From contig NZ_JAUOQM010000003.1 in the NCBI RefSeq assembly GCF_030547685.1, forward strand, positions 62,001-126,000: 64,000 nucleotides of DNA, given 5' to 3'. The notes beneath the pieces were generated by a model, which had not been told where the DNA came from, searched no databases, and saw only the letters and a program-made list of their open reading frames with translations. Each line of letters starts with the position of its first letter. Within the stretch, counting starts at the first letter, position 1. Below, piece after piece: positions 1 to 10,676 of this stretch. The DNA is from Gilvimarinus sp. 2_MG-2023 (GTDB lineage Bacteria > Pseudomonadota > Gammaproteobacteria > Pseudomonadales > Cellvibrionaceae). The position numbers were made by a program, and so were the translations under genes.

Positions 1-697
1 AGTGCAAAATACTGGCGTCGTGGGTGGAGAAGCCACCGTTGGCAATGGTCGAGAATGCGTGACAGATTGCTTCAAACCAATTCATACCCGCTAAGCGATA
101 GGAAATAGCACAGGCGAGCGTAAACACCAGGTACATAGTGAATAGCGCTTTGGCGGTTTCGGTAATGCGCGGGGTAAGTTTGTTGTCTTTAACCGGTCCC
201 GGGGCTTCGGCACGGTATAACTGCATACCGCCAATACCCAGCATGGGCAAAATGGCAACGGCAATAACAATAATACCGATGCCGCCGAACCACTGAAGTT
301 GCTGACGGTAAAACAGTATAGAGGGCGGCAGCGTATCCAGTCCCGTGATAACGGTAGCCCCGGTGGTGGTTAATCCAGATATGGATTCAAAAATAGCATC
401 GGTAACCGATAAGTCGAGCCCGTTGGAAAAAAACAGTGGCACTGCACCGAAGGCGCCCAGTACAAACCAGAACAGGGCGGTAATCAAAAAGCCATCGCGA
501 GTGCGCAAGTCAGCTCGGCTTTTGTAAACCGGTGCCCAGATGGCAAGACCGCAGCTGAAGGTGACCGCAAACGCGACTAAAAACGTCATATAGTTGTGGT
601 CGTTAAACCACAGACTGACGCTGACTGGCGTGAGCAGTATCAGACTAAACATCATTAAGAGCACGCCGAGTACGCGGGCGATTACCGCAAAATGCAT
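1..697 (-). CDS. trkH: TrkH-type potassium uptake channel subunit, C-terminus cut by window edge
   Basis: Translating the minus strand from the ATG at 697 gives an open frame to base 1, beginning MHFAVIARVLGVLLMMFSL and rich in membrane helices. It contains the segment SGLTTTGATVITGLDTLPPS, which matches the K+ selectivity-filter loop (TTTGAT) of TrkH/KtrB channels, and further on the short motif NWFEAICHAFSTIANGGFS. TrkH is the membrane channel of the Trk system and works with the cytoplasmic regulator TrkA, encoded directly upstream on the same strand (gap about 50 bp), so the two form an operon. About 232 residues are present of the roughly 480 usual for the family; the rest lies beyond the window. 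Confidence 0.93.
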   Translation of the reverse strand, partial: MHFAVIARVLGVLLMMFSLILLTPVSVSLWFNDHNYMTFLVAFAVTFSCGLAIWAPVYKSRADLRTRDGFLITALFWFVLGAFGAVPLFFSNGLDLSVTDAIFESISGLTTTGATVITGLDTLPPSILFYRQQLQWFGGIGIIVIAVAILPMLGIGGMQLYRAEAPGPVKDNKLTPRITETAKALFTMYLVFTLACAISYRLAGMNWFEAICHAFSTIANGGFSTHDASILH

Positions 698-749
698 AGC
701 GGCTCCGGGATGTAGGGTCGATTAACAGTGAGCATATTGACGGCCATAT

Positions 750-2135
750 TTAAAAGAAGGTAAAGCCCACTTGAAATAACTTTTCGATGTCGCGGGTATG
801 TTTTTTGTTGAGCAAAAACACAATCACATGATCACCGCTCTCCACCACAACATTGTCGTGGGCAATAATCACTTCACTGCCCGAACCTTTTTCACGCACT
901 ATCGCACCGATATTGGCCCCTTGGGGGAGGTCGATATCTTCGAGCGCCCGACCCACCACTTTAGAGGAGCTTTTGTCGCCGTGGGCAATAAGCTCAATGG
1001 CTTCGGCCGCGCCCCGGCGCAGCGAGTGAACGCTGACCATATCGCCCCGACGTACATGGGTTAATAAGCTGCCGATGGTGGTGGTTTGGGGGGAGATGGC
1101 GATATCAATATCGCCGCCTTGTACTAAATCGACATAGGCTGGGTTGTTAATTAGGGCCATGACCTTGCGAGCCCCTAAGCGTTTGGCCAACATGGAGGAC
1201 ATGATGTTGGCTTCGTCATCGTTGGTCAGAGCCAGAAACACATCAGTGTCTTCAATGTTTTCATCGGCCAGCAAATCTTGGTCGGATGCGCTGCCCTGCA
1301 GCACAATGGCCCGCTCCAAGTGTTCCGACAAATGCGCGGCTCGCTCTTTATTTTGCTCTACCACACGAACGCTGTAGCGGTTTTCCAGCTTGCGCGCTAA
1401 GCGCATACCAATATTGCCACCGCCGGCAATGATAATGCGTTTGTAGGAGGTTTCCATACGGCGCAATTCACTGATTACCGCACGGATATCGTTTTTGCCG
1501 GCAATAAAAAAGACTTCGTCATCCGCTTCAATGACTGAGGAACCGGTGGGCATAATAGCCCGGCCGCGTCGATAAATTGCCGCCACCCGGGTGTCGACCG
1601 AAGGCATATGCTCGCGTAAAAAACGCAGTTCTTGCCCAACCAGTGGCCCGCCGTGATACGCCTTTACCGCAACCAGTTGCACCTTGCCTTCGGCAAAGTC
1701 GAGTACCTGCAAAGCTCCCGGAGTTTCAATTAAGCGGTGAATATAATCAGAAACCAGTTGTTCGGGGCTAATCAGTACATCAATGGGGATGGAGTCGTTG
1801 GCAAATAACTTATTATTGGTCAAATAAGCGGTGGCGCGTACGCGAGCGATTTTTGTGGGCGTGCGAAACAGACTGTGGGCCACTTGGCAGGCGATCATAT
1901 TGATTTCGTCGTTATTGGTGACGGCCACTAACATATCCGCGTCTTCCACCCCGGCTTGGATCAAAATATCCGGGTGTGAGCCTTCGCCGTTGACGACGCC
2001 AATATCGAGGCGATCGCGCAATTCACGCAAGCGTGCTTGATTGGTGTCAATAATAGTAATGTCGTTGGATTCGTCAGCGAGGTTTTCCGCTAAGCTGGCG
2101 CCCACCTGTCCTGCACCCAGAATAATAATTTTCAT
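750..2135 (-). CDS. trkA: Trk system potassium uptake regulatory protein TrkA
   Basis: 461 residues, the usual TrkA length (about 458). Two Rossmann NAD(H)-binding RCK repeats are visible: [13 protein letters not shown] near the N-terminus and [13 protein letters not shown] near residue 235, each followed by a TrkA-C domain. This cytoplasmic peripheral protein gates the TrkH channel in response to nucleotides. An AGG-containing ribosome-binding site (GGCAGGTTT) precedes the ATG. It lies between rsmB (upstream on the same strand, 78 bp away) and trkH, the arrangement seen in pseudomonads and relatives. Confidence 0.97.
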   Translation of the reverse strand: MKIIILGAGQVGASLAENLADESNDITIIDTNQARLRELRDRLDIGVVNGEGSHPDILIQAGVEDADMLVAVTNNDEINMIACQVAHSLFRTPTKIARVRATAYLTNNKLFANDSIPIDVLISPEQLVSDYIHRLIETPGALQVLDFAEGKVQLVAVKAYHGGPLVGQELRFLREHMPSVDTRVAAIYRRGRAIMPTGSSVIEADDEVFFIAGKNDIRAVISELRRMETSYKRIIIAGGGNIGMRLARKLENRYSVRVVEQNKERAAHLSEHLERAIVLQGSASDQDLLADENIEDTDVFLALTNDDEANIMSSMLAKRLGARKVMALINNPAYVDLVQGGDIDIAISPQTTTIGSLLTHVRRGDMVSVHSLRRGAAEAIELIAHGDKSSSKVVGRALEDIDLPQGANIGAIVREKGSGSEVIIAHDNVVVESGDHVIVFLLNKKHTRDIEKLFQVGFTFF

Positions 2136-2213
2136 AAACCTGCCAGGTTATCCCTTAACATTGCGCTATGACTGATACATTCTTAATGGTAGCAACTTTA
2201 CCGCTTTTGGCCG

Positions 2214-3515
2214 TCACTTGGCTATTTTTGTTAGCTTTGCGTAATAAAAGCCATCGTGATGATGGCTCGCTTGTAGCAATTGGCGGCCATGGGGTTGCGC
2301 AAGTCCCCAGTCGGCCTCAATACCGACAGATGCACAATCAGGGGTTCGGTTTACAAACGCCGCTACAACTTGGCTGTTTTCATCAGGCAGTGCCGAGCAG
2401 GTGGCATACAGCAGTATGCCACCTGGCTTTAGGGTTGCCCACAGAGCGTCGAGCAATCGGTTCTGCAGGTGAGTGAGAGTGGCAATGTCATCCGGGCGGC
2501 GCAGTAATTTGATATCGCTCTGGCGGCGGATGATGCCAGTGGCCGAACAGGGGGCATCGAGCAATATACGGTCGAAGAGCTTGCCGCTCCACCAGTCGGC
2601 GGTTTGACTGGCATCACCTTGTTGCACCTGGGCGTGAACACCCAGCCGGTCGAGATTTTCTTGCACGCGCTTTAGGCGTCGCTGATCGCAATCGAGTGCC
2701 ACAACTTCCTCCAGTTGTGGCTGCAGCTGCAGTATGTGGCCGGTTTTGCCACCTGGCGCACTACAGGCATCGAGTACCCGCTGCCCCGGGGCCAACTCTA
2801 ATAGCGGGGCGGCTAGTTGTGCCGCCTCGTCTTGTACGCTGACAAGGCCTGTATCGAAACCGGGTAGTCCGGTAGGGTCAGCCGGTTTGTCCAGCGTAAT
2901 ACCGCAGGAGCTATAGCGGCACGCTTTAGCTTCAATGTTCTGCTGGGTTAAGCGCTCCAGATAATCCTCGCGCGTTACTTGCTGGGTATCAATGCGCAAG
3001 CTCAACGGTGGATGAGCATTATTAGCCTCCAGCATTTGGGTATAGTGCTCTGGCCAAGCTTTGCGGTATGCATCGATTAACCACTGCGGGTGAGCTTTTT
3101 GAAATTCCGGGTTGCCGCCTAATTTGGCGACAATTGATTCGCCTTCGCGTTGGTAGCGTCGCAGGGCGCCGTTAATAACCCCCGTGGCCCAAGGTTTTTT
3201 CAGCGCTTTGGCGGCGCCAGCAGTTTCGCCAATGGCCGCATGATCGGGAATGCGCATAAAATCTAATTGATACAGGCCGAGCAACAGCAGCGCTTGAATA
3301 TCGCTGTCTTTGGCGCGCAGGGGTTTATCCAGCAATTTGCGCGCGATCAGTTGCAGCCGGGGGTAGTAGCGCATGGTGCCATAACACAGCTCGCGCAACA
3401 TTGCGTGATTACCCTCGTCTACTTGCTCTTGTACGGCGGGTAGGCTGCTGGCCAAAGAGCCCTTGTGGCGCAGTAAATCGGCCAGTACGCGAGCGGCGCC
3501 AATTCGCGGCTTCAT
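2214..3515 (-). CDS. rsmB: 16S rRNA (cytosine-967-C5)-methyltransferase RsmB
   Basis: 433 residues, close to the family norm. An N-terminal NusB-like RNA-binding domain (about residues 5-130) is followed by a Rossmann methyltransferase domain with the SAM-binding motif LDACSAPGGKTGH (248-260). The two conserved cysteines of RNA m5C methyltransferases are present: C323 in DAPCSATG and C373 in YATCS. The enzyme methylates C967 of 16S rRNA using S-adenosylmethionine. The start codon overlaps the stop of fmt by 4 bp, indicating translational coupling in a def-fmt-rsmB-trkA operon. Confidence 0.97.
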   Translation of the reverse strand: MKPRIGAARVLADLLRHKGSLASSLPAVQEQVDEGNHAMLRELCYGTMRYYPRLQLIARKLLDKPLRAKDSDIQALLLLGLYQLDFMRIPDHAAIGETAGAAKALKKPWATGVINGALRRYQREGESIVAKLGGNPEFQKAHPQWLIDAYRKAWPEHYTQMLEANNAHPPLSLRIDTQQVTREDYLERLTQQNIEAKACRYSSCGITLDKPADPTGLPGFDTGLVSVQDEAAQLAAPLLELAPGQRVLDACSAPGGKTGHILQLQPQLEEVVALDCDQRRLKRVQENLDRLGVHAQVQQGDASQTADWWSGKLFDRILLDAPCSATGIIRRQSDIKLLRRPDDIATLTHLQNRLLDALWATLKPGGILLYATCSALPDENSQVVAAFVNRTPDCASVGIEADWGLAQPHGRQLLQASHHHDGFYYAKLTKIAK

Positions 3516-4477
3516 GTATTGGGCTCCAGTAGCCGCTCACCCAAAGCGAATAATCCGGCGTTGCCTCGCAAAACATCGCTGACCGCCATAGCGCGTTTGC
3601 CGGGTAGCTGCAAAGATTCAATGCACAGGCTGCCACGGCCACAGGCGACGGTGATTTGATCTTCGCCAATCTGCACGATTTCACCCGGCGCGCCCTCTGT
3701 GGCGGGGCCCAGGCGGGCTTGCCAAATACGAATCCGGTCGTCGGGCGATTTCGCTGGGCGGGTAAAGGCGACGGGGAAAGGGTTAAACGCCCGAATCTTG
3801 CGGTGCAGCTCGGCCGCGTCTGCAGACCAATTCAACTCGGCTTCGGCTTTGGTGATTTTGGCGGCGTAGTTGGCCTCTGAGTCGTCTTGTGGCTGCGGCT
3901 GCGCTTTGTCGTCGGCCAATTGTTCTATCGCGCTTAACAGCGCCGGCCCGCCGAGAGACATTAAAGTGTCGTGCAAACTGCCGCCGGTGTCTTGATCCGT
4001 GATTGGGCAGCGTTGCTCTACTAGCATATCGCCTGTGTCCAGCCCCACATCCATTTGCATAATGGTCACGCCACTTTGGCTGTCGCCCGCCTCAATGGCG
4101 CGTTGTATAGGTGCCGCGCCGCGCCAGCGAGGCAGCAGCGAGGCGTGAACATTGATACAGCCTAGCCGCGGTGTGTCCAATACGGCTTTGGGTAGGAGCA
4201 ATCCGTAGGCAACTACCACCATTAAGTCGGCGTTGAGGGCGGCCAGTTCGGCCTGAGCGTCGGCATCTTTTAAGCTTTGGGGTTGCAACACCTCAATACC
4301 GGCGGCTTCTGCGGCTTGTTTAACCGGGCTGGGTTTAAGCTTTTTGCCGCGTCCGGCGGGCCGGTCCGGCTGGGTATAGCAGGCGACAATCTGGTGGGGG
4401 CTATCGAGCAGAACGTGCAGATGGGCCGCCGCAAACTCGGGCGTGCCCGCGAAAATGATTCGCAGGGGTGTGGTCAT
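3512..4477 (-). CDS. fmt: Methionyl-tRNA formyltransferase
   Basis: 321 residues, as usual for Fmt. The N-terminal formyltransferase fold carries the signature SLLPRWRGAAPIQRAI (113-128) and the catalytic Asn109, His111 and Asp147 (GLDTGD); a C-terminal OB-like tRNA-binding domain follows after about residue 205. It transfers a formyl group from 10-formyl-THF to Met-tRNAfMet for translation initiation. It sits 28 bp downstream of def, whose product removes the same formyl group, and overlaps rsmB by 4 bp. Confidence 0.98.
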   Translation of the reverse strand: MTTPLRIIFAGTPEFAAAHLHVLLDSPHQIVACYTQPDRPAGRGKKLKPSPVKQAAEAAGIEVLQPQSLKDADAQAELAALNADLMVVVAYGLLLPKAVLDTPRLGCINVHASLLPRWRGAAPIQRAIEAGDSQSGVTIMQMDVGLDTGDMLVEQRCPITDQDTGGSLHDTLMSLGGPALLSAIEQLADDKAQPQPQDDSEANYAAKITKAEAELNWSADAAELHRKIRAFNPFPVAFTRPAKSPDDRIRIWQARLGPATEGAPGEIVQIGEDQITVACGRGSLCIESLQLPGKRAMAVSDVLRGNAGLFALGERLLEPNT

Positions 4478-4505
4478 AAACAGATCCGGTTGGTCATCGC
4501 GCGGC

Positions 4506-5012
4506 CTAGGCCTGGGCGCGATGTATTTTTTCCAGTTTTTTGCGAATTCGCTGGCGCTTTATCTGAGAGATATAATCGACAAACAATTTGCCGTTGAGGT
4601 GATCCAGCTCGTGTTGAATACACACCGCCAGCAGGCCATCTGGCTCGATGCTGTAAGGGTTGCCATCGCGATCGAGGGCATCGACGCGTATTTGCGTAGG
4701 ACGGTCTACACTCTCATAAAAGCCGGGAACCGATAGGCAGCCTTCGTCGTAGGGCGCTTCGTCCTCGCCCAGCACGCTCACCTCGGGGTTGATAAACACC
4801 AAGGGTTCGGTCTGATCTTCCGAAATGTCCATAACGACAATACGTCGGTGAACATTGACCTGCGTGGCTGCCAAACCGATACCGGATGCGGCGTACATGG
4901 TCTCAAACATGTTGTCGAGCAGCGTGCGAACGCTATCGTCGACGTTTTCCACAGGCTTGGCAATAGTGCGCAAGCGAGGGTCGGGGAACTCAAGAATTTC
5001 AAGTAGGGCCAT
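4506..5012 (-). CDS. def: Peptide deformylase
   Basis: 168 residues with all three PDF motifs: GIGLAATQ (44-51), EGCLSVPG (90-97) and QHELDHLNG (133-141). The metal ligands are C92, H134 and H138, with E135 as catalytic base. This is a type I deformylase that removes N-formyl groups from nascent proteins. It is the first gene of the def-fmt-rsmB-trkA-trkH run and is divergent from the LysM gene, with 169 bp between them for both promoters. Confidence 0.98.
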   Translation of the reverse strand: MALLEILEFPDPRLRTIAKPVENVDDSVRTLLDNMFETMYAASGIGLAATQVNVHRRIVVMDISEDQTEPLVFINPEVSVLGEDEAPYDEGCLSVPGFYESVDRPTQIRVDALDRDGNPYSIEPDGLLAVCIQHELDHLNGKLFVDYISQIKRQRIRKKLEKIHRAQA

Positions 5013-5181
5013 AAGCTTTGTGACAAACTTCTAGTAAAAAGGTAACAAGCGCTGCTAACATGATGATCGTACAGGAAATAACCTGAGTCTAAGCGTAAGC
5101 TCAGTGGTCGCGTAGCACGCTACTTTGCGCTATTATAACGTTTAAACCGCTCAGGACCGAACAAAAACAGGATCGGTTTCT

Positions 5182-6225
5182 ATGAAAAAAATGATTTTTG
5201 CAATTCTGGCGCTCTCAGCGGCCAGTGTATTCTCTTGGGCCGAATCCTCGCCGTTCAAGTCCAACTCCCCCAGTGAGTACGTCGTGGTTGAGGGAGATAC
5301 CCTGTGGGGCATCTCAGATACCTTCCTCGATGCCCCCTGGATGTGGCCTGAAATCTGGCACGCCAATCCCGAAATCGACAATCCGCATTTGATCTTCCCG
5401 GGCGATGTGGTGCGCATGGTGTACATTGATGGCCAGCCACGCCTGACGGTAGATCGCACGGTTCGTTTGGCCCCCTCGGGTGATGCCAAGCTCGAGCCAA
5501 CCATTCGTGTACTGCCCATAGAGGCAGCGATACCGGCAATCTCGCTGGATAAGATCGCTTCCTATCTATCGCGCTCAACCATCGTGATGCCAGAAGATGT
5601 GGAGGCTGCACCATACATAGTGGGTGGTTCAGAAAAACGCTTGGTTATGGGCATTGGCGATACCGGTTACGCACGCGGTGATTTCCCCAGTGATATTCAC
5701 AACTTCAGTGTATTTCGCGAGGGCGAGTCCTTTATTGACGAAAGCGGTGAAGACGAGGACCTGTTAGGGGTTCATGCCGTGGGTGTCGGTGCGGTTGCGA
5801 TTGATAAAGTACAGGGCGACATAGCTCGGTTGCGGGTAACCCGTTCAGATAAAGAGCTGCGCGCCGGTGATATATTGTTGCCCAGTAAAGAGCGCTCGGT
5901 GGACTCTATTTTCTACCCCAGTGCACCCGATTTCCCTATTGAAGCCGAAATGATTGCAGTGGAAGGCGGGGTCAGCCAGATTGGCACCTTGGATGTAGCC
6001 ATTGTTAACAAAGGTCGTCGCGACGGAGTGCAGGTAGGTAATGTCTTTGAAGGCTTTGTGCGCGGCGAACAAATTGCCGACCATGTTACGGGCGAAACTA
6101 TTCAGCTGATGGATGAGTCCGCCGGCTTGGTGATGGTGTTCCGCACCTTTGAAAAATTAAGCTTCGTGATTGTGGTTGAGTCAACCCGCCCGATGGCGGT
6201 GGGGGATATTCTCCGCAACCCCTAA
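5182..6225 (+). CDS. Secreted LysM-domain protein
   Basis: 347 residues beginning with a clear Sec signal peptide (MKKMIFAILALSAASVFSWA, cleavage near 20). A single LysM domain covers about residues 34-80, with VEGDTLWGISDTF and NPHLIFPGDVVRM typical of peptidoglycan-binding LysM modules. The remaining 260 residues have no recognised catalytic motif. The same gene lies between def and dprA in Pseudomonas and relatives, where it is annotated only as a LysM peptidoglycan-binding protein. The ribosome-binding site AGGATC precedes the ATG. Confidence 0.9.
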   Translation: MKKMIFAILALSAASVFSWAESSPFKSNSPSEYVVVEGDTLWGISDTFLDAPWMWPEIWHANPEIDNPHLIFPGDVVRMVYIDGQPRLTVDRTVRLAPSGDAKLEPTIRVLPIEAAIPAISLDKIASYLSRSTIVMPEDVEAAPYIVGGSEKRLVMGIGDTGYARGDFPSDIHNFSVFREGESFIDESGEDEDLLGVHAVGVGAVAIDKVQGDIARLRVTRSDKELRAGDILLPSKERSVDSIFYPSAPDFPIEAEMIAVEGGVSQIGTLDVAIVNKGRRDGVQVGNVFEGFVRGEQIADHVTGETIQLMDESAGLVMVFRTFEKLSFVIVVESTRPMAVGDILRNP

Positions 6226-6266
6226 CGATAAGCGCCGCTTGGTGCTGAGATAGCAGGAATCCAGCC

Positions 6267-7367
6267 ATGGATGGCATCGAATCAATCTTAACCCTTTCCT
6301 ATTTGCCGCAGTTGGGGCCCGCTCGTATTAAGCAATTGCACAGTGCGTTTGGCAGCTGCGCTGATGTGTTAGAGCGCGATCCCCAAGTTCTCGCCGGTTA
6401 TATGCCAGAGGTCGCACTGACAGAGCTCGGACACTGGCACCGCAACCCTGATCACCCCATTCGTGAACAAGTAAAGCGCGACAGTGACGCTTTGCACAGG
6501 CAGGAATCGACAATATTAACGTTTCTGGGGCATGAGCATTACCCAGAGCTTCTCTACAACATCAGTGCGCCACCGCCATTTTTAACGATACGCGGTAGTA
6601 TCACGACGCTAGAGCTGCCGCAGATAGCGATGGTGGGTACCCGTCGCCCTACGGCTGGCGGTCGCGATGTGGCTCGCAGTTTTGCCCGGTACCTAGCAGG
6701 TGCGGGTTTTGCTATTACCAGCGGGTTGGCCTTGGGGGTGGATGCCTGTGCCCACCGCGGTGCTTTAGAGGCCAAGGGCGTTACTCTGGCGGTGCTTGGT
6801 ACTGGATTGGATACAATATACCCCGCGCGCAACAGAGCCTTAGCGGATGAAATTGAAGCCGCAGGCGGCACTTTAATCAGTGAATTTTTACCTGGAACGG
6901 CACCCGAGGCCAAAAACTTTCCCCGTCGCAATCGGGTCATTAGTGGCTTAAGCTTGGGCACTATGGTGGTCGAAGCGGCGGTAAAAAGTGGTTCTTTAAT
7001 TACTGCACGATACGCCCTAGAGCAGGAGCGCGAAGTTTTTGCCGTACCGGGGTCGATACACAACCCCATGAGTCGCGGCTGTCATGCCTTGATAAAAGAC
7101 GGTGCCAAGTTAGTAGAAACCGCCGATGATATTATCGATGAGTTGGGGGCAGCAATTGCGTATAAAAAACAGCAATGTTCCCAACCCCAAGAGAAAGCAC
7201 CCGAACAGCACTGGTTGTTACCGTTTATGGGATACGATCCGGTCAGTGTTGACAGTTTGTGCGAGCGCAGCGGTGCCAACACCTCGGAAATCACCCCGGC
7301 ATTGCTAGAGCTAGAACTAGACGGCCTAATTGAGCAGCGCGGCTGTCACTACTGCCGCATCTGTTGA
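6267..7367 (+). CDS. dprA: DNA-processing protein DprA
   Basis: 366 residues. An N-terminal SAM-like segment is followed by the Rossmann-type DprA/Smf domain, with GTRRPTAGGRD and TSGLALGVDACAHRGAL forming the ssDNA-binding pocket. A C-terminal winged-helix domain (about 310-366) ends in a Cys-rich tail. DprA protects incoming ssDNA and loads RecA during natural transformation. AGGAAT lies ahead of the ATG. The stop is 1 bp away from the stop of a small convergent gene. Confidence 0.97.
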   Translation: MDGIESILTLSYLPQLGPARIKQLHSAFGSCADVLERDPQVLAGYMPEVALTELGHWHRNPDHPIREQVKRDSDALHRQESTILTFLGHEHYPELLYNISAPPPFLTIRGSITTLELPQIAMVGTRRPTAGGRDVARSFARYLAGAGFAITSGLALGVDACAHRGALEAKGVTLAVLGTGLDTIYPARNRALADEIEAAGGTLISEFLPGTAPEAKNFPRRNRVISGLSLGTMVVEAAVKSGSLITARYALEQEREVFAVPGSIHNPMSRGCHALIKDGAKLVETADDIIDELGAAIAYKKQQCSQPQEKAPEQHWLLPFMGYDPVSVDSLCERSGANTSEITPALLELELDGLIEQRGCHYCRIC

Positions 7368-7368
7368 G

Positions 7369-7521
7369 CTAGTGAGTCGATTTTTGGCGGCTAGTGTCAT
7401 GCTCTGGATGTGTCTGACTATCAGCCTCTATATGCCGGTAAGCGTAGACGCCTAAATAGACCATAATCAGTACAATGGCGACGATGGTGGCCACGCTGAG
7501 CACTAAAACGAAATCGAACAT
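7369..7521 (-). CDS. Small single-span membrane protein (50 aa), function unknown
   Basis: The minus strand from the ATG at 7521 encodes 50 residues: a hydrophobic helix (VLVLSVATIVAIVLIMVYLG) followed by a short hydrophilic tail rich in His, Asp and Ser. A good ribosome-binding site (GGAG, 7 nt ahead of the ATG) supports translation. The topology is one N-terminal transmembrane span with a cytoplasmic tail. It is convergent with dprA. I do not recognise a family; it resembles many short membrane proteins of unknown role. Confidence 0.6.
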   Translation of the reverse strand: MFDFVLVLSVATIVAIVLIMVYLGVYAYRHIEADSQTHPEHDTSRQKSTH

Positions 7522-7722
7522 AAGGTTTCTCCAGCCATAATCAATACGTTTAGCTTATTCCCTGTAAAATGTAAGGTTATTGATGTAGGTCAAACTAGGT
7601 TAGATTCGTTGTTTGGTGAATTAATCTAAGGTAAATTTGCCGCTTGTTGGCGCGAGTCAGTTTTTAGGATCGCGTTTTTATTGACACTTCTTTGTCTAAA
7701 GTGATCCCCGGAAAGTAATGTT

Positions 7723-8289
7723 GTGACTATTTGGCTCAATCATCAACGTATTGTGCATGCGGCCCAAGTGATGAGGGCGGGCGGTGTTATTGCCTACCCA
7801 ACGGAGTCCGTGTGGGGGTTGGGGTGCGATCCGGCCAACCATCATGCCATTAGGCGCCTGCTTCAGCTCAAGCGGCGTCCGCGTCATAAAGGGCTGATAT
7901 TAATTGCGGCCGAAAGTGATCAAGTGGCACCTTGGCTTGCGTCCGTAAGCGCTGAACAGCGGGAGCAATTACGGGCCACATGGCCTGGGCCGAACACGTG
8001 GTTGGTACCTAACCGAGGGTTGGCTTCTCACTGGGTGGTGGGAGATCATACAAGTGTTGCTTTGCGGGTAACTAACCATCCAGTGGCTAAAGCACTATGC
8101 ATGGCCTTTGGCGGACCTATTATCAGTACCTCGGCCAATCCGCAAAAGCGGCCCGCAGCTAAAACATCCATACACGTTAGGCGTTATTTTGGCGCCCAGC
8201 TAGATGCCATTGCTCCTGGGCAGACCGGTGGCAACCCCAACCCATCAATGATTCGCGACTTAGCGAGCGGCTCAATTGTTCGCGGGTAA
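7723..8289 (+). CDS. tsaC: Threonylcarbamoyl-AMP synthase TsaC (YrdC/RimN)
   Basis: 188 residues of the YrdC fold starting at a GTG. It carries the substrate-binding motif KRRPRHKGLILI (residues 51-62), the PTESVWGLGCD strand and the STSAN signature. TsaC forms threonylcarbamoyl-AMP from threonine, bicarbonate and ATP, the first step of tRNA t6A37 synthesis. The length is that of the short TsaC form rather than the longer Sua5. The neighbours dprA, hemF and aroE are its usual partners in gammaproteobacteria. Confidence 0.96.
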   Translation: MTIWLNHQRIVHAAQVMRAGGVIAYPTESVWGLGCDPANHHAIRRLLQLKRRPRHKGLILIAAESDQVAPWLASVSAEQREQLRATWPGPNTWLVPNRGLASHWVVGDHTSVALRVTNHPVAKALCMAFGGPIISTSANPQKRPAAKTSIHVRRYFGAQLDAIAPGQTGGNPNPSMIRDLASGSIVRG

Positions 8290-8357
8290 GAATCCATAAG
8301 CTGGTTAATTGCTCGGGTGTACCCTAAGTCCGGTGCTGGTACAATGGCGCCCCTTGA

Positions 8358-9284
<927 letters not shown>

Positions 9285-9359
9285 ACGATAATAAAGACAG
9301 TAAGCGTTCGGTAAGAAACATCTGTTAACTTTGCCGCACGTTGACACAGTAGGTACCCC

Positions 9360-10202
9360 ATGACGGACAGTTACGCAGTATTTGGCAATCCTATTGCCCA
9401 GAGTAAATCCCCGGTAATACATCGCCAGTTTTGCGATCAAACCGGTGAGGATATGAGCTACACCAAGCAATTAGTGGATGAGGGCCAATTTAAACAAGCG
9501 GCGGATGATTTTTTTGCCGCTGGTGGGCGTGGTTTGAATATAACCTCGCCTTTTAAACTGGATGCTTTCTCTTATGCCGATCACTTAACCGCGCGGGCGG
9601 AACGAGCCGGAGCGGTTAATTTACTGATCAAAGAGCCAGACGGTAAATTACTGGGTGATAACTCTGACGGTATTGGCATGGTCAATGACATGTTAAACCT
9701 AGGCTGGGAAATTGCCGGTAAGAGAATTTTGATGTTAGGTGCAGGCGGGGCAGTGCGAGGTGTTTTGCAGCCGCTGCTCAATCAAGAGCCCGAATCGATT
9801 ACTATCGCCAACCGCACCTTAGCCAAGGCTGAAGATTTAGCCCAAGGTTTTCACGATTTGGGCAACCTAAAAACGAGCAGTTTTTCGGATCTGGCCGGTA
9901 AGCAATTTGATTTAATTATTAACGGTACCTCTGCCAGCCTGCGCGGCGATTTACCGCCCCTGCCGGACGGTTTAATAACAGATCATACAGCCTGTTATGA
10001 CATGACCTACGCCGCAGAGCCGACCGTTTTTTTGACTTGGGCACAGCACCAAAAAGCGGCTCAATTAGCGGATGGCTTGGGTATGTTGGTTGGCCAGGCA
10101 GCCGAGTCTTTTTATGCTTGGCGACATATCCGCCCGGAAGTGGTGCCCGTTATTACTGATCTGCGCCGCAAAATGAACGAGAGTAAAAAGAAGGCGGGTT
10201 AA
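9360..10202 (+). CDS. aroE: Shikimate dehydrogenase (NADP+)
   Basis: 280 residues. Shikimate-binding residues are present in NPIAQSKSP (10-18); the catalytic Lys66 is in the motif NITSPFK (the family more often reads NVTVPFK) and Asp103 in DNSDGIG. The dinucleotide-binding loop is GAGGAVRGVL. AroE reduces 3-dehydroshikimate to shikimate in aromatic amino acid synthesis. It starts 75 bp after hemF and probably shares its transcript. Confidence 0.97.
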   Translation: MTDSYAVFGNPIAQSKSPVIHRQFCDQTGEDMSYTKQLVDEGQFKQAADDFFAAGGRGLNITSPFKLDAFSYADHLTARAERAGAVNLLIKEPDGKLLGDNSDGIGMVNDMLNLGWEIAGKRILMLGAGGAVRGVLQPLLNQEPESITIANRTLAKAEDLAQGFHDLGNLKTSSFSDLAGKQFDLIINGTSASLRGDLPPLPDGLITDHTACYDMTYAAEPTVFLTWAQHQKAAQLADGLGMLVGQAAESFYAWRHIRPEVVPVITDLRRKMNESKKKAG

Positions 10203-10219
10203 CCTTAAGTGGCGGAGAA

Positions 10220-10615
10220 TTAGTAGTGGCCGTACTTGGCATAAACCTCGGCACCAGTCATTTTCTCCGTGTGCTCTTGAGCGGCGTAATAGTCGGGCTT
10301 TTCCTCAATAAATACTTCTTGGCGCAAGGTAAATGACGTCTCGGGAAACAGGCCGGCTGATAAAATATATTCGTCGTTTGGCCGCAAATAGTAAAATAAA
10401 TGTGTGCCACAGGTGGCGCAAAATCCACGTTCTGCCCACTCGGATGATCGGTAACGGCGCGGAGTATCTCCGCTGAAGGTGACGGGCCCGCTACAGTGTA
10501 CCGCGTGCAGTGGACCGCTGGTCCAGCGACGGCACATACGGCAGTGGCACAAGCCAGCATCGGTTTGGGTTTCGGTCGATACCTGGATAGCACCGCACAA
10601 ACACTGGCCTTGCAT
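10220..10615 (-). CDS. GFA (DUF636) family zinc protein
   Basis: From the ATG at 10615 (preceded by AGGGAG) the product is 131 residues. It has the cysteine pattern of glutathione-dependent formaldehyde-activating-like (Mss4-fold) proteins: CLCGAIQV near the start, CHCRMCRRWTSG, and CATCGTHLFY. These Cys residues bind structural and catalytic zinc. The substrate of most family members is unknown, so only family membership is claimed. Convergent with aroE. A longer frame starting upstream lacks a ribosome-binding site. Confidence 0.88.
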   Translation of the reverse strand: MQGQCLCGAIQVSTETQTDAGLCHCRMCRRWTSGPLHAVHCSGPVTFSGDTPRRYRSSEWAERGFCATCGTHLFYYLRPNDEYILSAGLFPETSFTLRQEVFIEEKPDYYAAQEHTEKMTGAEVYAKYGHY

Positions 10616-10676
10616 ACACAACTCCCTTACAAGCACGGCCGTATCGGCCGTGGCATTAAGTGATTAAGCGGAAAAC

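Noticed and set aside
798-2040. Long open frames on the plus strand inside trkA
   Set aside because: They are antisense shadows of a clear TrkA coding sequence with no ribosome-binding sites or recognisable products.
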